Shown piece after piece: positions 31,336 to 42,248 of a stretch of 64,000 nt of DNA. The stretch is taken from positions 22,257,637 to 22,321,636 of the forward strand of contig OZ038387.1 in the NCBI GenBank assembly GCA_964036045.1, in the 5' to 3' direction. Under the pieces are notes generated by a model that was given only the letters and a program-made list of their open reading frames with translations, ran no database searches and was not told where the DNA came from. The DNA comes from Eutreptiella sp. 'Long Island Sound 2002'. Lineage: Eukaryota; Euglenozoa; Euglenophyceae; Eutreptiales; Eutreptiaceae. The position numbers were made by a program, and so were the translations under genes. Each line of letters opens with the position of its first letter. Position 1 is the first letter of the stretch.

Positions 31336-32274
31336 TCATTTCAGTAAATCAGACCGTTTTAAACCATGGTTCACACGATGGAGAAACTTGACCACTTGGG
31401 GATTCAGTTCATCCAACGAAATATCACAATCATTCTCATCGATGAGGGATGCACTGGTTTCCCAGCGTGGGGCTGGTAATGGGCTGGCCGCCCCATCTGG
31501 GAGATAGAGGGGTACATCTGGGATAGGAACACGAACCTTCGTCATGCGGTCCAAAAATGGTCGCCATGCGGCAGCTTTCCCGGTTTGGCCCCAATCAGGA
31601 CAAATAACCACGACTTGCGCTCGGTCGAGCACAGCTTTGGTGACCATCTTCTCGAGGTGTGACCAAGAAGGGTTGGCCCAGCATAACTGAAAGTCGTGCT
31701 GACTGTAAGCATAACATGAATTGAGAGGAGTGCAATACAACGGTTCGGTAAGATTCTTGGGGTTGGCATACAAGTCCACGGTGGGTCTCAAATCGCCAAC
31801 GTCAATGAGAACTTGCTCTCTCAGTGAGGGTAACAAACTGTAGGCTTCTCTCCGGGAAATTCTCAGAGACGATGGAGCAGGTGGCAACCCGTTTCCTCCT
31901 TCCTTCTGACAGGTCTTCTCAGATAGCGATGCCAAGCATAATTCATCAGTCTCTGGATTCTTGACAATGAGTCTCGATAGCGTAAATATCAAACCCAGAA
32001 TTGCATTGGCGTTTTGACGGATGAAGTTCATACCCAGGCAGACCTGAAAAGCTGAAGTCTCCATGACGATACAAACATGAGGGAGACTGAAGGTGCCCAT
32101 GCACACATCCACGGATTTCTCTCCTCCACTGTACGTGTAGTGCCCATCTCCCACCTTGACTGCACAGTAGCCCCTGCGATTCAGATCTGACACCAATGAT
32201 GAAGCCACAATGGAATCGGTTGCACCAGTATCCAAAACGGCGTCACACGTCTCCTCCTTAGAAACCACGGGTAG
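31336..32274 (-). CDS. Ty3-1 aspartic protease and methyltransferase-like domain
   Basis: This is in frame with gag after TGA 32275. VLDTGATDSIV is the retroviral-type aspartic protease site, about 15 codons into the segment, and VCLGMNFI is the flap-distal hydrophobic element (usually G-x-D-F). From about 31790 to 31440 comes a second domain with TVDLYANP, LCWANPSWSHLEKMV, VVVICPDWG, RPFLDRMT and PDVPLYLPDG. Matching domains in Ty3-2 (AYANPPF, VMCTPDW) and Ty3-3 (AYGNPRF, LCSPDWG) show a conserved N-P-x-[FW] and C-x-P-D-W pair. The N-P-P-[FY] motif is the catalytic motif IV of N6-adenine methyltransferases such as the Dam-like domain of DIRS elements; here it is NPSW. The identification is inference. 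The segment ends at an in-frame TGA. Confidence 0.7.
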   Translation of the reverse strand, partial: LPVVSKEETCDAVLDTGATDSIVASSLVSDLNRRGYCAVKVGDGHYTYSGGEKSVDVCMGTFSLPHVCIVMETSAFQVCLGMNFIRQNANAILGLIFTLSRLIVKNPETDELCLASLSEKTCQKEGGNGLPPAPSSLRISRREAYSLLPSLREQVLIDVGDLRPTVDLYANPKNLTEPLYCTPLNSCYAYSQHDFQLCWANPSWSHLEKMVTKAVLDRAQVVVICPDWGQTGKAAAWRPFLDRMTKVRVPIPDVPLYLPDGAASPLPAPRWETSASLIDENDCDISLDELNPQVVKFLHRVNHGLKRSDLLK

Positions 32275-32277
32275 TCA
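32275..32277 (-). other. Gag/protease border stop, UGA-CUA
   Basis: The stop between gag linker and protease reads TGA CTA, followed by the open protease frame. UGA-CUA is a known readthrough context in plant and animal RNA viruses. The other two Ty3 elements have a stop at the same border. Confidence 0.5.
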
Positions 32278-34359
32278 CAACGTCAGACCGTCCTTGACAG
32301 GGGTTCGAAGCAGGTCCACGATTTTCTCAACCTCCGGAAATGCCAGATCTCTCTTCCTCTTCTTGGCTTGACTCTCAGTGTCCTCCTGCATCGGTTTGGT
32401 CTCTGCTGAGGGGGCGCCAGCACCAGCACTTGCTGCGGAGGGGCCAGATGCATCTTTCATTCTTGGGCCAGCTTTTGGTCCCTTTTGCTTCTGGTCCTTC
32501 CATTTCTTCTTGGCGTCTTCCACCGCCTTTTGGGCTGCCTCCTCACTGAGACCGGATTGGATCAGGAAGGTCTTGACTCAATCCTCTTTCTGTTTTCTTT
32601 GGATCTCAAAGCAGTGATCGCTATAATGGTTGGTTTTGCCAGAGTGTTTACACTGTATGCGGGCCTTGAATTCTGCGATCAGCGCGTTGGGGTCCATCTG
32701 TGCTTTGCCTCCTCTACCTCCTTGGCCTTTTCCTCTTCCACGACCTTTTTCTTTGCCAGAACCTTTTCCTCCTTTGTCACCTTTGCCTTCTCTCTCAGAG
32801 ACTCTTAGCTCTGCAATCATCGAGTGGCATTGGGAGAGGAGCTCGGAGATGTCCGCCTTGGGAGCTGAACTTCCAGACGATGGTCCTCCAGAGAAAGAGG
32901 TGGCCTTTTCCTTATCTCTCTGCTTCTCCTTGTATCGACTCGAAGTAGTGCGCCCGGACGTAGAGCCACGAGAGGCCGCAAGATGCTTAAACCCGACAGA
33001 AAGTTGTGCGCGCTCCTTCATGACATCCTTCAATGAACCATAAGAGTGCATCCTTGCAAAAAGGTTACCGTCCTTCGTCCATTCAACGAAAAGCTTATCA
33101 TTTACTTTCGAGGAAAGTTCCATGAGCGTGCGCTCCTCCGTCATAACCCCCAGGTTCAACTTATCGAACAGCCTTTCCAGTGTTTCGAACAATTTGACCA
33201 CTTGCTCCGGCTTCGCGTCGTAGGGTAAATGGCACACCTTCCAAATTTCACCCAGAATTGAGAGGTCCGTCTCCAGCGTAGGATAGAGGTCTTGGAGTTT
33301 TTTTAGAAAGTCTTCAAAGCTTGCGGCTGATTTGAGCAACTTGGAGACTCTTTCGTGAAGTTCAGAATCCTTGGAGCCCTGAATGATGAGGTTAGCTTTT
33401 ACCCGCTCTTTCCCTTTGGTCTTGCCAGTGAGCACCAGGTATCTTCCAAATTTTTCTGCATACTTCTCAACGTTGCGCCCATCGAAGGGCGGAATTTCCA
33501 TTTTCAGCGCGTTAGTCTTATCTCCTTCACTGTCATCCGACCACTCATATTTGTTCACACCTCCACATACTTCGGTGAGCGTTGCAAAAGCCGATGATTC
33601 TCTCATAACAAAGGGACTCTTGGTAGGTGGTGAATGACTGGAGGTAGGCATGCGCCGTACATCTTCGGGCGTCTTGGAGATCTTCTCGTTCATCCGATCA
33701 ATGCGCTGAAGCACCTTCGAAAGAAGAGGGTCATCCGTCTCCAGGATTTCTTCCTGAGAATCGGCGGAGAGACTCTTGTGAAATTGAATTTTGGATTTTC
33801 CCTTACGTGTCTTACGCGTACGCTTCTCTCGTACTTCGGTAGCTTTGTGCTTCATTTTCTCCCTGAGATCCGTCAATAAATAGTCTTCCAGTCAGCCACT
33901 CATTTCTTCGTGCCCCTCCTCTGTAAGTTCGCCAATTTCATCTTTTAGCTCCTTTGCAAATTTTCTCTCAGGTAACTCGTAAGAACCTTCAGAGAAATCA
34001 TGCCCAACTTCGGAACTCGACGTCCAAACAGGTACTCTTTGATCGTCTCCTGAAATGTGATCCTTCGACGTCGACGTAGGTTCCAGAATAATTGTCGGCG
34101 GACTGAGAGGAACAGGTGTCGTAGTAGATCCTGACGGGAAACTCGGCGAACTCATACCTGGAATCGAACTGGTCAAGCGTCTGCGCGCCTCGCTCTCTCG
34201 AATTGAAGCTGCGGTCTTGTTGAAAACCAGCGTCTCTTGTAAATAAAAGAAATTCTGCATGTTCTCTTCTTCGACGCATAAAACACGCTCGCGTTCAACC
34301 AAGCCAAACAATAATAAAGCATATGGATTGCCAATAGAATCCAGTTCTTGTTTTCCCAT
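32275..34359 (-). pseudogene. Gag of Ty3-1, with in-frame stops
   Basis: ATG at 34359 (MGKQELDSIGN) opens a 155-codon Ser/Thr/Pro-rich N-terminus ending at TGA 33892; the same frame goes on as LEDYLLTDLREKMKHK. The main 432-codon block has NVEKYAEKFGRYLVLTGK, YPTLETDLSI and LARMHSYGSLKDV-like gag core helices, a Gly/Lys/Arg-rich segment (GKEKGRGRGKGQGG) and CKHSGKTNHYSDHC. That last motif is a CCHC zinc knuckle whose second Cys is Ser. TGA at 32578 is followed in frame by a Lys-rich linker up to TGA at 32275. The core matches the gag of Ty3-2 and Ty3-3 in order and motif (ENFGRFLRLTGQ-like). Confidence 0.7.
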
Positions 34360-34537
34360 GGGTTGGCAACTTTCATATGATTGAGATAAAGGTTGCTTTT
34401 CTTGATTAGCCCCATTGTCTTCTTGTGCTCCGTGAACAAAAGACCCCAGTGACGCTTGTGGATCGTCGACGTTGCTAGAACTCGCGAGATCGACGCTTCA
34501 ACGTGTGGAATCGATATCGTGCACAGTAGCATCCATA

Positions 34538-34549
34538 CCTCTGCTACCA
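34538..34549 (-). other. Primer binding site of Ty3-1
   Basis: Read on the - strand it is TGGTAGCAGAGG, one base inside the 5' LTR. It resembles the TGGTATCAGAGC site that pairs with the 3' end of initiator tRNA-Met in many LTR elements. TGGTAGCA also follows the left LTR of the TRIM at 36703. Confidence 0.65.
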
Positions 34550-34550
34550 C

Positions 34551-35533
34551 TGTTAAATTCCCCCTTTGCATCTTGTTCCCCTATTGGAATAGTCGTTGTA
34601 TCCTCTGGTTGCACTTGCTTTAGTGTTTGTTCCTGCTCCATTTCAGGTACTCAAAGATTTCAGTGGAAAATAAAACCAGAGCAAGACTCCAAGACGAGCA
34701 GAACTGGGATCAATAAAATAATGAAGAGCTTGGTGGGGCTGTACAATGAACAGACAAACAATGGGTGATGTTGGGCCTTGTGTTCGCTCATATGCATGCA
34801 TGTATGCATCAAGACCACTCAGGACTTCAGTCTGCACTAGGCCACAGTGGACAGTGACTTTAATTCAGTGCAAAAATGGTTCATCTCAGAAATCAGGCTT
34901 CCTGCAGTGATAGTCAAACAGACGAAGGAAAAATGGTTTAAAAATGCTAAAAAATGATAGAAAATCACTTCAAATGTCTTCCAGGATTTTTCTGTAGCTC
35001 AGGAAACAATTCATTCGTGACTGCAGAACTCAGTAGGAACTATCCTGATGACCTCAGAACTCAGTAGGATCTGCCCATAGTGGAAGCGGCGCGCTCACGG
35101 GGCAAAAATGGCCAAAAAATGAGATAGTCTTATGACCACTATATAGATGCGGAATTTTATGCTGATTCTGAAAATCATATCATTTTTCTGTGAAACCACC
35201 ATATATTGGAGGAAAATGCAGATTACTGAACAGCTCAGCCTCAATGAGACTAGCCAAAAGAAATAGATAAAGCAAAGGCCAACACCCATGTTGTGCTATA
35301 ATACAAATTGTGTTCAAAGAAGAAACAATGGAATAACAAACAATACCTCATGGAATATAATACAATAGATAAACCCTCTTTTGAATTAAAGTTAGGCCAC
35401 TCAGTGTCTTTCACCCATATTGAAAGTGATCAAGCTCCATGGATAAAATTTCCCGCAATGTCCCCACCAAACTCCAATAAAGAATAATACCAATGTTCCA
35501 TATGAAACCAATGTTTCGAGAAATTCTTGCTCA
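34551..35533 (-). repeat. Right (5') LTR of Ty3-1
   Basis: It starts TGTTAAATTCC and ends TTGCTCA; 983 bp. It carries the same CTATATAG and the same CATGCATGTATGCATC block as the left copy. Transcription of Ty3-1 would start in this LTR and run leftwards. Confidence 0.85.
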
Positions 35534-36498
35534 TTCATGGACTTTTAACACGCACTATACAAGTTTAGGCGAGAGGGTGTCACAACAGCATTTAGCATTG
35601 TAATCATTTCTTTCTCTTTGTTGGTACGCGAACTCGATGCACGCGTTCTCTCGTTCCGGACACCGGAGCCACGGAAGACATCGGCGACGGCTTCACGATG
35701 GTCCGCGGAAAATGGCTTGGATTTCGGAAAGGGCTTGTTCCATCTGGCAAATAATGCAAGCAATGACAATGTGTGCATACAAAGATAGAAGTGAATCATT
35801 TTCGCTTTACAAATACAAAGCAGAGGACAGCGTGGGCTTTGTCGAGCTTTGCTTGAACGGTTTTTCCTGCTTTGGCAAACGATTCTTGTATTTCGTCCTT
35901 CTCTTGGCAACAATTGTCTGAATGCCACTCCAAATTGCTGTGCACATTGGGCCGCACGGCAACTTCTTCCACCTAATGCAAACCAATAAACATTGTCAAA
36001 TGATGATGTAGAATAAAACAAACACTGTAAGGATTCGCCTACATACTTGTGACACTTGGGCGGCTTGTGTTCGAGTGAATGCTCAACTAATGACAATGCC
36101 GGCTTCGTTGAGGATTTGGTAAACTCCTTTCCGTTGAGGTGCATAATGTTTTCCTTGCTTGGTGACGATGAATTTCACTCTATTGACCGTCATGTCCGCC
36201 GAGCACTTGTCTGTACCCATCATTGCCATGTGCCAAAAGTAGAAATCTTTGTACGGCTCCAAATGTTGCAAAACATTTTCTTTGATTATTGCCTGTCATG
36301 GGACGTACATGTAATATTCGAACTTGATAAACTCCGGATACGGAATTTCTTGGCCCAAGAAAAATGCGCGGTGCTCCGCTTCTGTGTGTGTCATGGTGAA
36401 GTTCATTTGGAACTCCAACCTTTTCCTCAACCACTCTTGCCTTTGGGTTTCCAAGATATCTTGTTGAATCTTGGAGACTGGTGTCCCGTTCACGCAAG
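35534..36498 (-). pseudogene. Unrecognised gene, 3' part, interrupted by TRIM
   Basis: Reading leftwards from the TRIM edge the protein is VNGTPVSKIQQDIL, RQEWLRKRLEFQMNFTM, HRAFFLGQEIPYPEF, a TGA near 36296, then LEPYKDFYFWHMAMMGTDK and NRVKFIVTKQGKHYAPQRKG. Coding then becomes patchy, with frame changes to about 35560 (KRKK-type end). The N-terminal side continues in frame on the other side of the TRIM (AFTKRLKDFVIAAC). The family is not recognised. It may be an old transposon ORF, but no catalytic triad is evident. The far end abuts the Ty3-1 LTR at 35533. Confidence 0.45.
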
Positions 36499-36702
36499 TG
36501 CAGGAGGTCACAGGCACAGGTAAGCGCAGATAGTCGCAGATGCATTGCGCCTGTGGGATTTGCGATTATTTGGGTTTCATGTTTTCGATATTTGCTGTGA
36601 TTGGCGGTTGTTGTATGTTTGTTTGCGTTTATCATTATTGATTACTGTCATTTCAGGGTTTGTTTGTATGACATGGTTTGCTATTGTGCGCGCTCTGTTT
36701 CA
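36499..36702 (+). repeat. Left LTR of TRIM
   Basis: 204 bp, TG...CA. It contains a strong 5' splice site (CAGGTAAGCG, near 36519) and a 3' splice site (GTCATTTCAG, ending at about 36655), so most of the LTR could be spliced out as an intron on +. Confidence 0.9.
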
Positions 36703-38825
36703 TGGTAGCATCGTTGAGTTCGTGATTGCGTCAATGTGTGTTTGATGACGGCAGTGTGTGTCAGTAGGAGAGGAGCCCTGTCCCAGGTTTTTGGTTTCTG
36801 TGGTCGCATTTCTCATGAATTCAGTAACAGACAGCGCCGAGCAGTTTACCGAGTCCGAGCAAGTATTCTGTGGTGCTGACATTGAGTGCACCCTGCCTTT
36901 AAGTTGTGGTGTCAAGAGCACGTGGTGCAGGGGCTCAAACGTTTTTGGGAGACTGTAAGAATTGTTGGGACTGTCGACTGTCGCTACGAGAGGCAGTTGA
37001 GGAATTCGGAGCAATGCTGCCGCGTTCAATCTTCATTTCGCCGTCAACTCTTAAGTGTTTGCTGTACGAAGAGTCGTGCAAAGCCGTCGTCAGCTACTTG
37101 AATTGCCGTCAACAACTGCAGCTGCTTCGACGTCGCGCCCTTCGCTGTATGCATTCAATGTCAAAGTGTGCTTTGAGGACAGTTGCAATGTTGTTCGATG
37201 TATGTTGTCCAGTGAACCAATTTGGGGACTGAAAAGCTGTGACGCGTATTGCTGACTCAGGGGAAGTTTTTCCGCCTAGACCGGCGTGTATTTCGCTGCT
37301 GCCAACAGCGTGATAGGGCGAGGGCGAGTGACAGTTTCAACGTTGAAGTCGGCGAGGGTTCCGAAAGGTCAGCGCAAGCCCTGTCAACGTGTTTGCGCAA
37401 AGCAAGGTTTGAGAGCTTACTGCGACCTGCGTCGAGCGCGACAGCTCTTCGAAAAAACAAAGCAGCGCGCCAAGGAGCGCTGATGTTGATGTGGCGGAGG
37501 GGAAAACCGCCCAGGCTTTGCCCTGAAGAATTCCCACTAAGCTCTGCTTTCCTGCCTTCCCACCCTCTGTTTGTTTGTACCACATTCGTGGTTGAGATTC
37601 TGATTGAATTCAGATTCATGTGAAAAACAGGTATGGCCCTGACGTTCCAGAGGACTCCGAAGTGTGCCCTTTGGGCCTGCCTGGGGCGCACTGATGTGTG
37701 CCTTTGCTTTTGTTTGGCGATTTGTTTTGGTTATTTGCGCTTTTGTGTGATAACAGTTTTCTCACATAACAGGAAGTGCATGCTAGTGAGTATATATTGA
37801 CGTCGATGTCTGTTGCAGAGCGCTCAGCACAGTGGCCCTTCAGGCGTAAGCGCACTGCTGCTATTGAAAAATGTGTGTACTCTGCACTTTGTAGATGTTG
37901 CAGTGGTTTGCACGTTGCTTGGGGACACACAAAGAAACACAGTGTGCTTCTGCTTTTGCACTGTGATGTGTGTACCTTGCCTGCTGTTTTTTTTTTGTTT
38001 TCCAACTTTTCAAACAGCAGGAAACCAAGCAGAGGAAAAATCGTTGCAGGGAGCTGTAGTTTTTACAGCACATTTTTATATATGTAGTGCACACATTTTG
38101 AAAAAAAAAACAGGTTTTGCTAATAGTAGAGTCCCTAAATGGCTAGCCCCACGAATTCACCGCGTAGAAATAGCCCTCACCTCACCCTCGACCACCAACC
38201 CATAGCCGTGCCAGTAGTCAGTGGGACAGACACTGTAGTGATTTCCTGATTTTTCTGATTCACGCGTCCTTTGTTGAGGTGAGAGTATGTCAGAAAGCTT
38301 GCATAGCAGAACAAATCTCAGTTCAGTGCATTGGTGTGAAACTGCACCACATGATGATTGTTTTGTTGGACTTCAGACCAGCACGACCCACAGCTGGTTT
38401 CTCCACCGGAGTGGGGGGCTGATGGGGTGTACAGTGCATGAATATGGCCTGAGATATCATTGTAGTATGAAAATTGATAGCCCTGAGGCACTTGAGTGCA
38501 GCTTGATGTTGAATATACTCTGACGCAATGATGCTGACACATTGATTGTTATATGCTGGTTAGCATCCAGGCACAGACTTATGGTATGTTGTTCAGATAT
38601 GTAATTTCATGTCATGTTGAGCCCATTTTTGATATTGTGTATGTTTGAGCCCATTCTGTAAGTGTTCCTGCTGAAGTATCCCACTCAGAATGTAGGTCAA
38701 CCTGAAAAAAGATAGGTGGACCATGGCCTTAAAAGAGTGGTCCGGGGGATTGTACAACAGATTATATATCTATGGCCTGTGCCTCCAGGTCCAATTTTCC
38801 GGCCTCAGATGGCCTACGAGGGGGG
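36703..38825. other. TRIM interior, no coding seen
   Basis: It starts with a primer-binding-like TGGTAGCATCG and ends with the polypurine tract at 38818-38825. Poly-T at 37988-37999 and poly-A at 38100-38110 are present. No protein domain is recognised in any frame. Confidence 0.6.
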
Positions 38826-39029
38826 TGCAGGAGGTCACAGGCACAGGTAAGCGCAGATAGTCGCAGATGCATTGCGCCTGTAGGATTTGCAATTATTTGG
38901 GTTTCATGTTTTCGATATTTGCTGTGATTGATTGCTGTTGTATGTTTGTATGTGTTTATCATTATTGATTACTGTCATTTCAGGGTTTGTTTGTATAGCA
39001 TGATTTGCTGTTGTGCGCGCTCTGTTTCA
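38826..39029 (+). repeat. Right LTR of TRIM
   Basis: 204 bp, TG...CA, differing from the left LTR at only about a dozen positions by eye. It carries the same splice-site-like signals. GAGGGGG at 38818-38825 precedes it. Confidence 0.9.
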
Positions 39030-39242
39030 GCAAGCCGCGATCACGAAGTCCTTCAAGCGCTTCGTGAACGCGTGCTTCGCGCTGTGTAGAAAAGGATAAA
39101 ATTCTAGTCCTTCTGTCCAAACGGTCAGTGTCTTGGGTTCGACTGTGCAAGTGGCCTTTCGGCATTTCAAAAATCTCCTCCGAAGGTACACGGGCCCGCC
39201 TAGATCATACGCCAAACAATCACGCCATTGGTTCAAGTGCAT
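39030..39242 (-). pseudogene. Unrecognised gene, 5' part, interrupted by TRIM
   Basis: The frame from ATG 39242 reads MHLNQWRDCLAYDL, LRRRFLKCRKATC, VWTEGLEFYPFLHSAKHAF and KRLKDFVIAAC, and then meets the TRIM. Without the TRIM it continues as VNGTPVSKIQQ on the left side. The bases upstream of 39242 end in AG on the - strand, so this may be an internal exon rather than the true start. Family not recognised. Confidence 0.45.
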
Positions 39243-40049
39243 CTCGTGATCACATCCTTAACACTTCAAGTAAAAACCAGTCACTGTCATGTCTTTCTAG
39301 GAGGGCTTGATCCAGGCCAAGCCCCCCTTCAAACCCTTTTGTTGATGCCAAGACTTACTTAAGTATTTTTATCTCTCTTTTCAAGCTTAGAGTACACTTT
39401 CTCAAAGTAACTAGGGTTATAACCCTAGCCCCCCATGAAGTTCACCCCTACCACTCAACTGAGCGGAGGTATCTTCCTTCATGGAGGTTATACCGAAATG
39501 AAATAGGCATTTCATGCCTAAGGCCTTGGAGTTAAGCCTAGTGGTCCCCCACCCAAAGACCCCTATACTCCATTGTTTCTACCACTTATTGTGGTTCTAC
39601 GTTTTAACTGTTTCTCAATTCAGTTGCTTGGCCAAGTCATATTTTGTGTCTGGCCTAACTCCTTTGCCCCATATTCCCAACCAACACCATTTCATCCAAA
39701 CGAGTGCACATGAAGTGCTTGATGCTAACTTGCAGGCTAGGGTCAGGCCAGTTTTTACTTAAAATCATTTCTTTTATCCATTTGTGACTGAATCTTTGTA
39801 TTTAAGCCTGCTTTGTCTATCTGCAGCCCTTCTGTGTTACACTGGATTTCAAAACTATTCATTGATTCAATCCATATCCTGTTCTTGCTCTACTTGCTGC
39901 TTTCGTTTGGGTTTTCAACATCAAAACCTGCAGGACTTCATCAAAATAATCAGGGCACTAATCAAGGACATCTTTCCAGTAGCAGAGGCAACCCTTGAGA
40001 ACCTTTCGAACCGACTCTGAGAAGTACACAAGCCAAAACCAGAAACAAA
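39243..40049. other. Upstream region of Ty3-2, probably leader or decayed LTR
   Basis: AT-rich and without coding. The stretch 39790-40020 (TTTAAGCCTGC, CTGCAGCCCTTC, GCTCTACTTGCTGC, CAACATCAAAACCTGC) shows a weak collinear match to 48640-48780 upstream of Ty3-3, so both may be leader sequence of related elements. I could not find a matching repeat downstream of Ty3-2 that would prove an LTR. Confidence 0.35.
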
Positions 40050-42248
40050 ATGTCCACACCATCAGTACAGATGTCTGCCAGGACCTGGCCAATTTGGAGT
40101 GTACAAGTACAACTTGGCAACAGTGGGCCCGTCTCAATGAGTGAGCTCAAGCTCAGAGCCACATCTGGGTCTCAAGAAGATCCAGTACACAGAAGGGCGG
40201 AACAACAAGCGCCCAGATTAACCACTGAGGCCTTAGCGGCCCGTGGTGACAGCCTTCAGCATCTCCGCCGAAGATTTGCTGTGTCAATCTCCAGATTGGT
40301 ATGCCCTGCTTCTTCTTCAATGGCTACCCCAGCTGGAGTACCTGAGGAAGAAGGCGAATTCAGAAGGAGAATCAACGAATATATTCTCCACGACGAGTAC
40401 TACAAGTCCGTCACAGGCAAAGATGGAGAGGAACCACTAGACGCCTTGGGATCCCCACCGTACACGGACATGGGTTCCTACCCTTACTCCGGCCCACCTA
40501 CGGACCTCGCCGACACAGTGTCTCTACCCAGGCAACCTAGAGGGCCAGTATGGCGTCTGGAGTGCCAATCACTAGCAGGAGCCCTGAAGTGTGCCCCGCA
40601 TATGTGAAAGCTCCCTATCTACCAGAGGCAACTCATGGGGCCCTGGACCGTACGGCCGAATTACTGGCCAAATTACCGTCTGGGTCCGAAGACCCTGATG
40701 TGACAGCCCTTTCTGATGCTGTCAAAGCTAAATTGGGTATAACTGAACCCTTACCCCAGCCAGCACTGGCCTCACCCTCACCCGGACTGAGCACGTTGGC
40801 TGATGATCTCAAAAGATCAAGGGTGTGCAGGTTGCTACCCAAGGTCACTTGCCCCAGTTATTTTCATCCTCGCGCTAGGACAGTCCCTATTGCTGAACTA
40901 CAGGACGTGCCTGTGACAGAGACTGAGAAGAGAGGGCTGTCAGCCCTGGCACCCCTCGCCGGCGTACCTCCCCCCCCTTCAGGACTAAACCCAGGGGGTG
41001 GGAAGAGGGCCAGACCTATTGCTTAGGCGAACATCCAGCTGGAATTGCCGGAGTTCGACCCGAAAAATGTGCCCGAATGGGCAGAAGAATTTGCAGAGTT
41101 TCTTTTGCTAACTGGTCAATCCCATGTGGATGTGGCCACTAAATGCTCACTGCTGAAACGCTCATGCAAAGAGAAATTTTTGCAAAAACAGCCAACAGAT
41201 TGTGAAAACCTGTTCAACATGGGCCGAGGTGCTCCAAAGACTGGAGAAATCTTTCCCGGTCTATGAGACTGACCTCAGTGTGCGCACACAGATAGAGGAG
41301 CTACCTATGCTCCCTGAGTTTCCTTCCGCTGCGCGAGTCTCTGAATACGTGTGCGACCTAGAGTATCTGTTTTCACGGATGAACGTGGGTTCCTACCGAG
41401 CCACAGAGCCCCACCTGTGGCTCATGATTAAGATCCCTTCACATACATGGGATGATTGCCGCAATACCCCTGAGAGGAAGAGTCGGACCCACACGTACGA
41501 CGACCTGCTGGACCTGCTGATCGAGCTAGCCCTTGAGAGGGAGAATGACTCACACATGGAGAAATTGCTCAAGAAACACTTGGGTCGAGGTGGTACCCCT
41601 ACCCCCGAACGTGGCGAAGGAAAAGGGCCTAAAAATCCCACTAACGCCAACCACGGTGGTGGTAAAGGAAAGGGTAACCTGCGTGCCATCGATGAGGTTA
41701 AACCTGAAGCAGGTACACCCCCTCTGTTCTACTGTAAACCTGTCAATGACAAGGGGGGACCCTGTCATGAGCCTGACTGCGACCACCGTAGTGGTTGTAT
41801 GCTGCAGATGAAAAGACAGCAGCACACCAAAGATGGATAAACTGTGACCCATCAGGACCACTTTAGGTGTACCATCACCTGTGGTGACTGTGGCAAACGT
41901 CGTCACTACGAGGACGAATGTCACATAAAAAGACGAGAGAGTGATAAACACAAGCGGCAGGAGGCTGAACGCCAGAAGACCCAAACACCCACCAGAACTC
42001 CCCAGAATGGGGATAAAGGTGGTAAAGGAGGTGGCAATGGGGGTGGCAAAGGTGGAACCCCTAACCCCCAGAGGCGCTCATCAGCGCCCGTTACTTCTCC
42101 CTCTCCTGCCGAAGGTGACCCCAAGAAGCGCCCACAGGGGGATAACGGCTCCCCTGAGGGGAATAACTCCAAGAAGAGGAGACTGGCCTGGATGGCCAAG
42201 TCCCTCATGGCTGCAGGAATGGATGTCAAATTCCCTGCTGAGGAGTAG
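40050..42248 (+). pseudogene. Gag of Ty3-2
   Basis: ATG 40050 (MSTPSVQMSARTW) opens a Ser/Pro-rich N-terminus. Frame changes occur near 40560, 41035 and 41215. The core has LPEFDPKNVPEWAEEFAEF, LLTGQSHVDVATKCSLL, YETDLSVRTQIEELPMLPEF, LWLMIKIPSHTWDDC and ALERENDSHMEKLL, the same order as in Ty3-3. TAA at 41838 interrupts the frame just before CTITCGDCGKRRHYEDEC, an intact CCHC zinc knuckle. A Gly/Lys-rich tail follows and the frame ends in FPAEE at TAG 42246. Confidence 0.7.
42246..42248 (+). other. Gag/protease border stop, UAG-AGG
   Basis: FPAEE-stop-RGGS here aligns with CPAEF-stop-RGRS in Ty3-3. The protease frame continues without shift. Confidence 0.5.

Larger units (their letters stand above)
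25093..35533 (-). mobile_element. Ty3/gypsy-type LTR retrotransposon Ty3-1
   Basis: Two ~984 bp direct repeats bracket gag, protease, methyltransferase-like domain, RT, RNase H, integrase and chromodomain, all on the - strand in Ty3 order. A primer-binding-like sequence lies next to the right (5') LTR. No matching target duplication was found (left flank ...CGCAC, right flank TTCAT...), and no clear polypurine tract precedes the left LTR. The element may therefore be a recombinant, or one LTR may belong to a different copy. Reading frames carry seven in-frame stops but few frameshifts. Confidence 0.8.
36499..39029 (+). mobile_element. TRIM-like non-autonomous LTR retrotransposon
   Basis: Two 204 bp direct repeats, each TGCAGGAGG...GTTTCA, bound a 2531 bp unit. 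GCAAG lies at 36494-36498 and 39030-39034, a perfect 5 bp target duplication. TGGTAGCATCG directly follows the left LTR (primer binding site), and GAGGGGG directly precedes the right LTR (polypurine tract), so the element reads on +. The 2.1 kb interior has no recognisable gag or pol; its frames are short and without domains. It was presumably mobilised in trans by a Ty3-type element, and the PBS is close to that of Ty3-1. Removing it and one GCAAG restores the reading frame of the interrupted - strand gene. Confidence 0.9.

Noticed and set aside
27211-34359. UGA reassigned to a sense codon in this organism
   Set aside because: Most in-frame stops in Ty3-1 are UGA, but sister copies show Cys, Arg or other residues at these sites, UAA and UAG also occur in decayed frames, and several genes end naturally in UGA. 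Decay by transitions is simpler.
35545-36144. 200-codon - strand frame starting MHLNGKEF as a real gene
   Set aside because: Basic, low-order translation in a different frame from the coding that continues from the interrupted gene; most likely a shadow.
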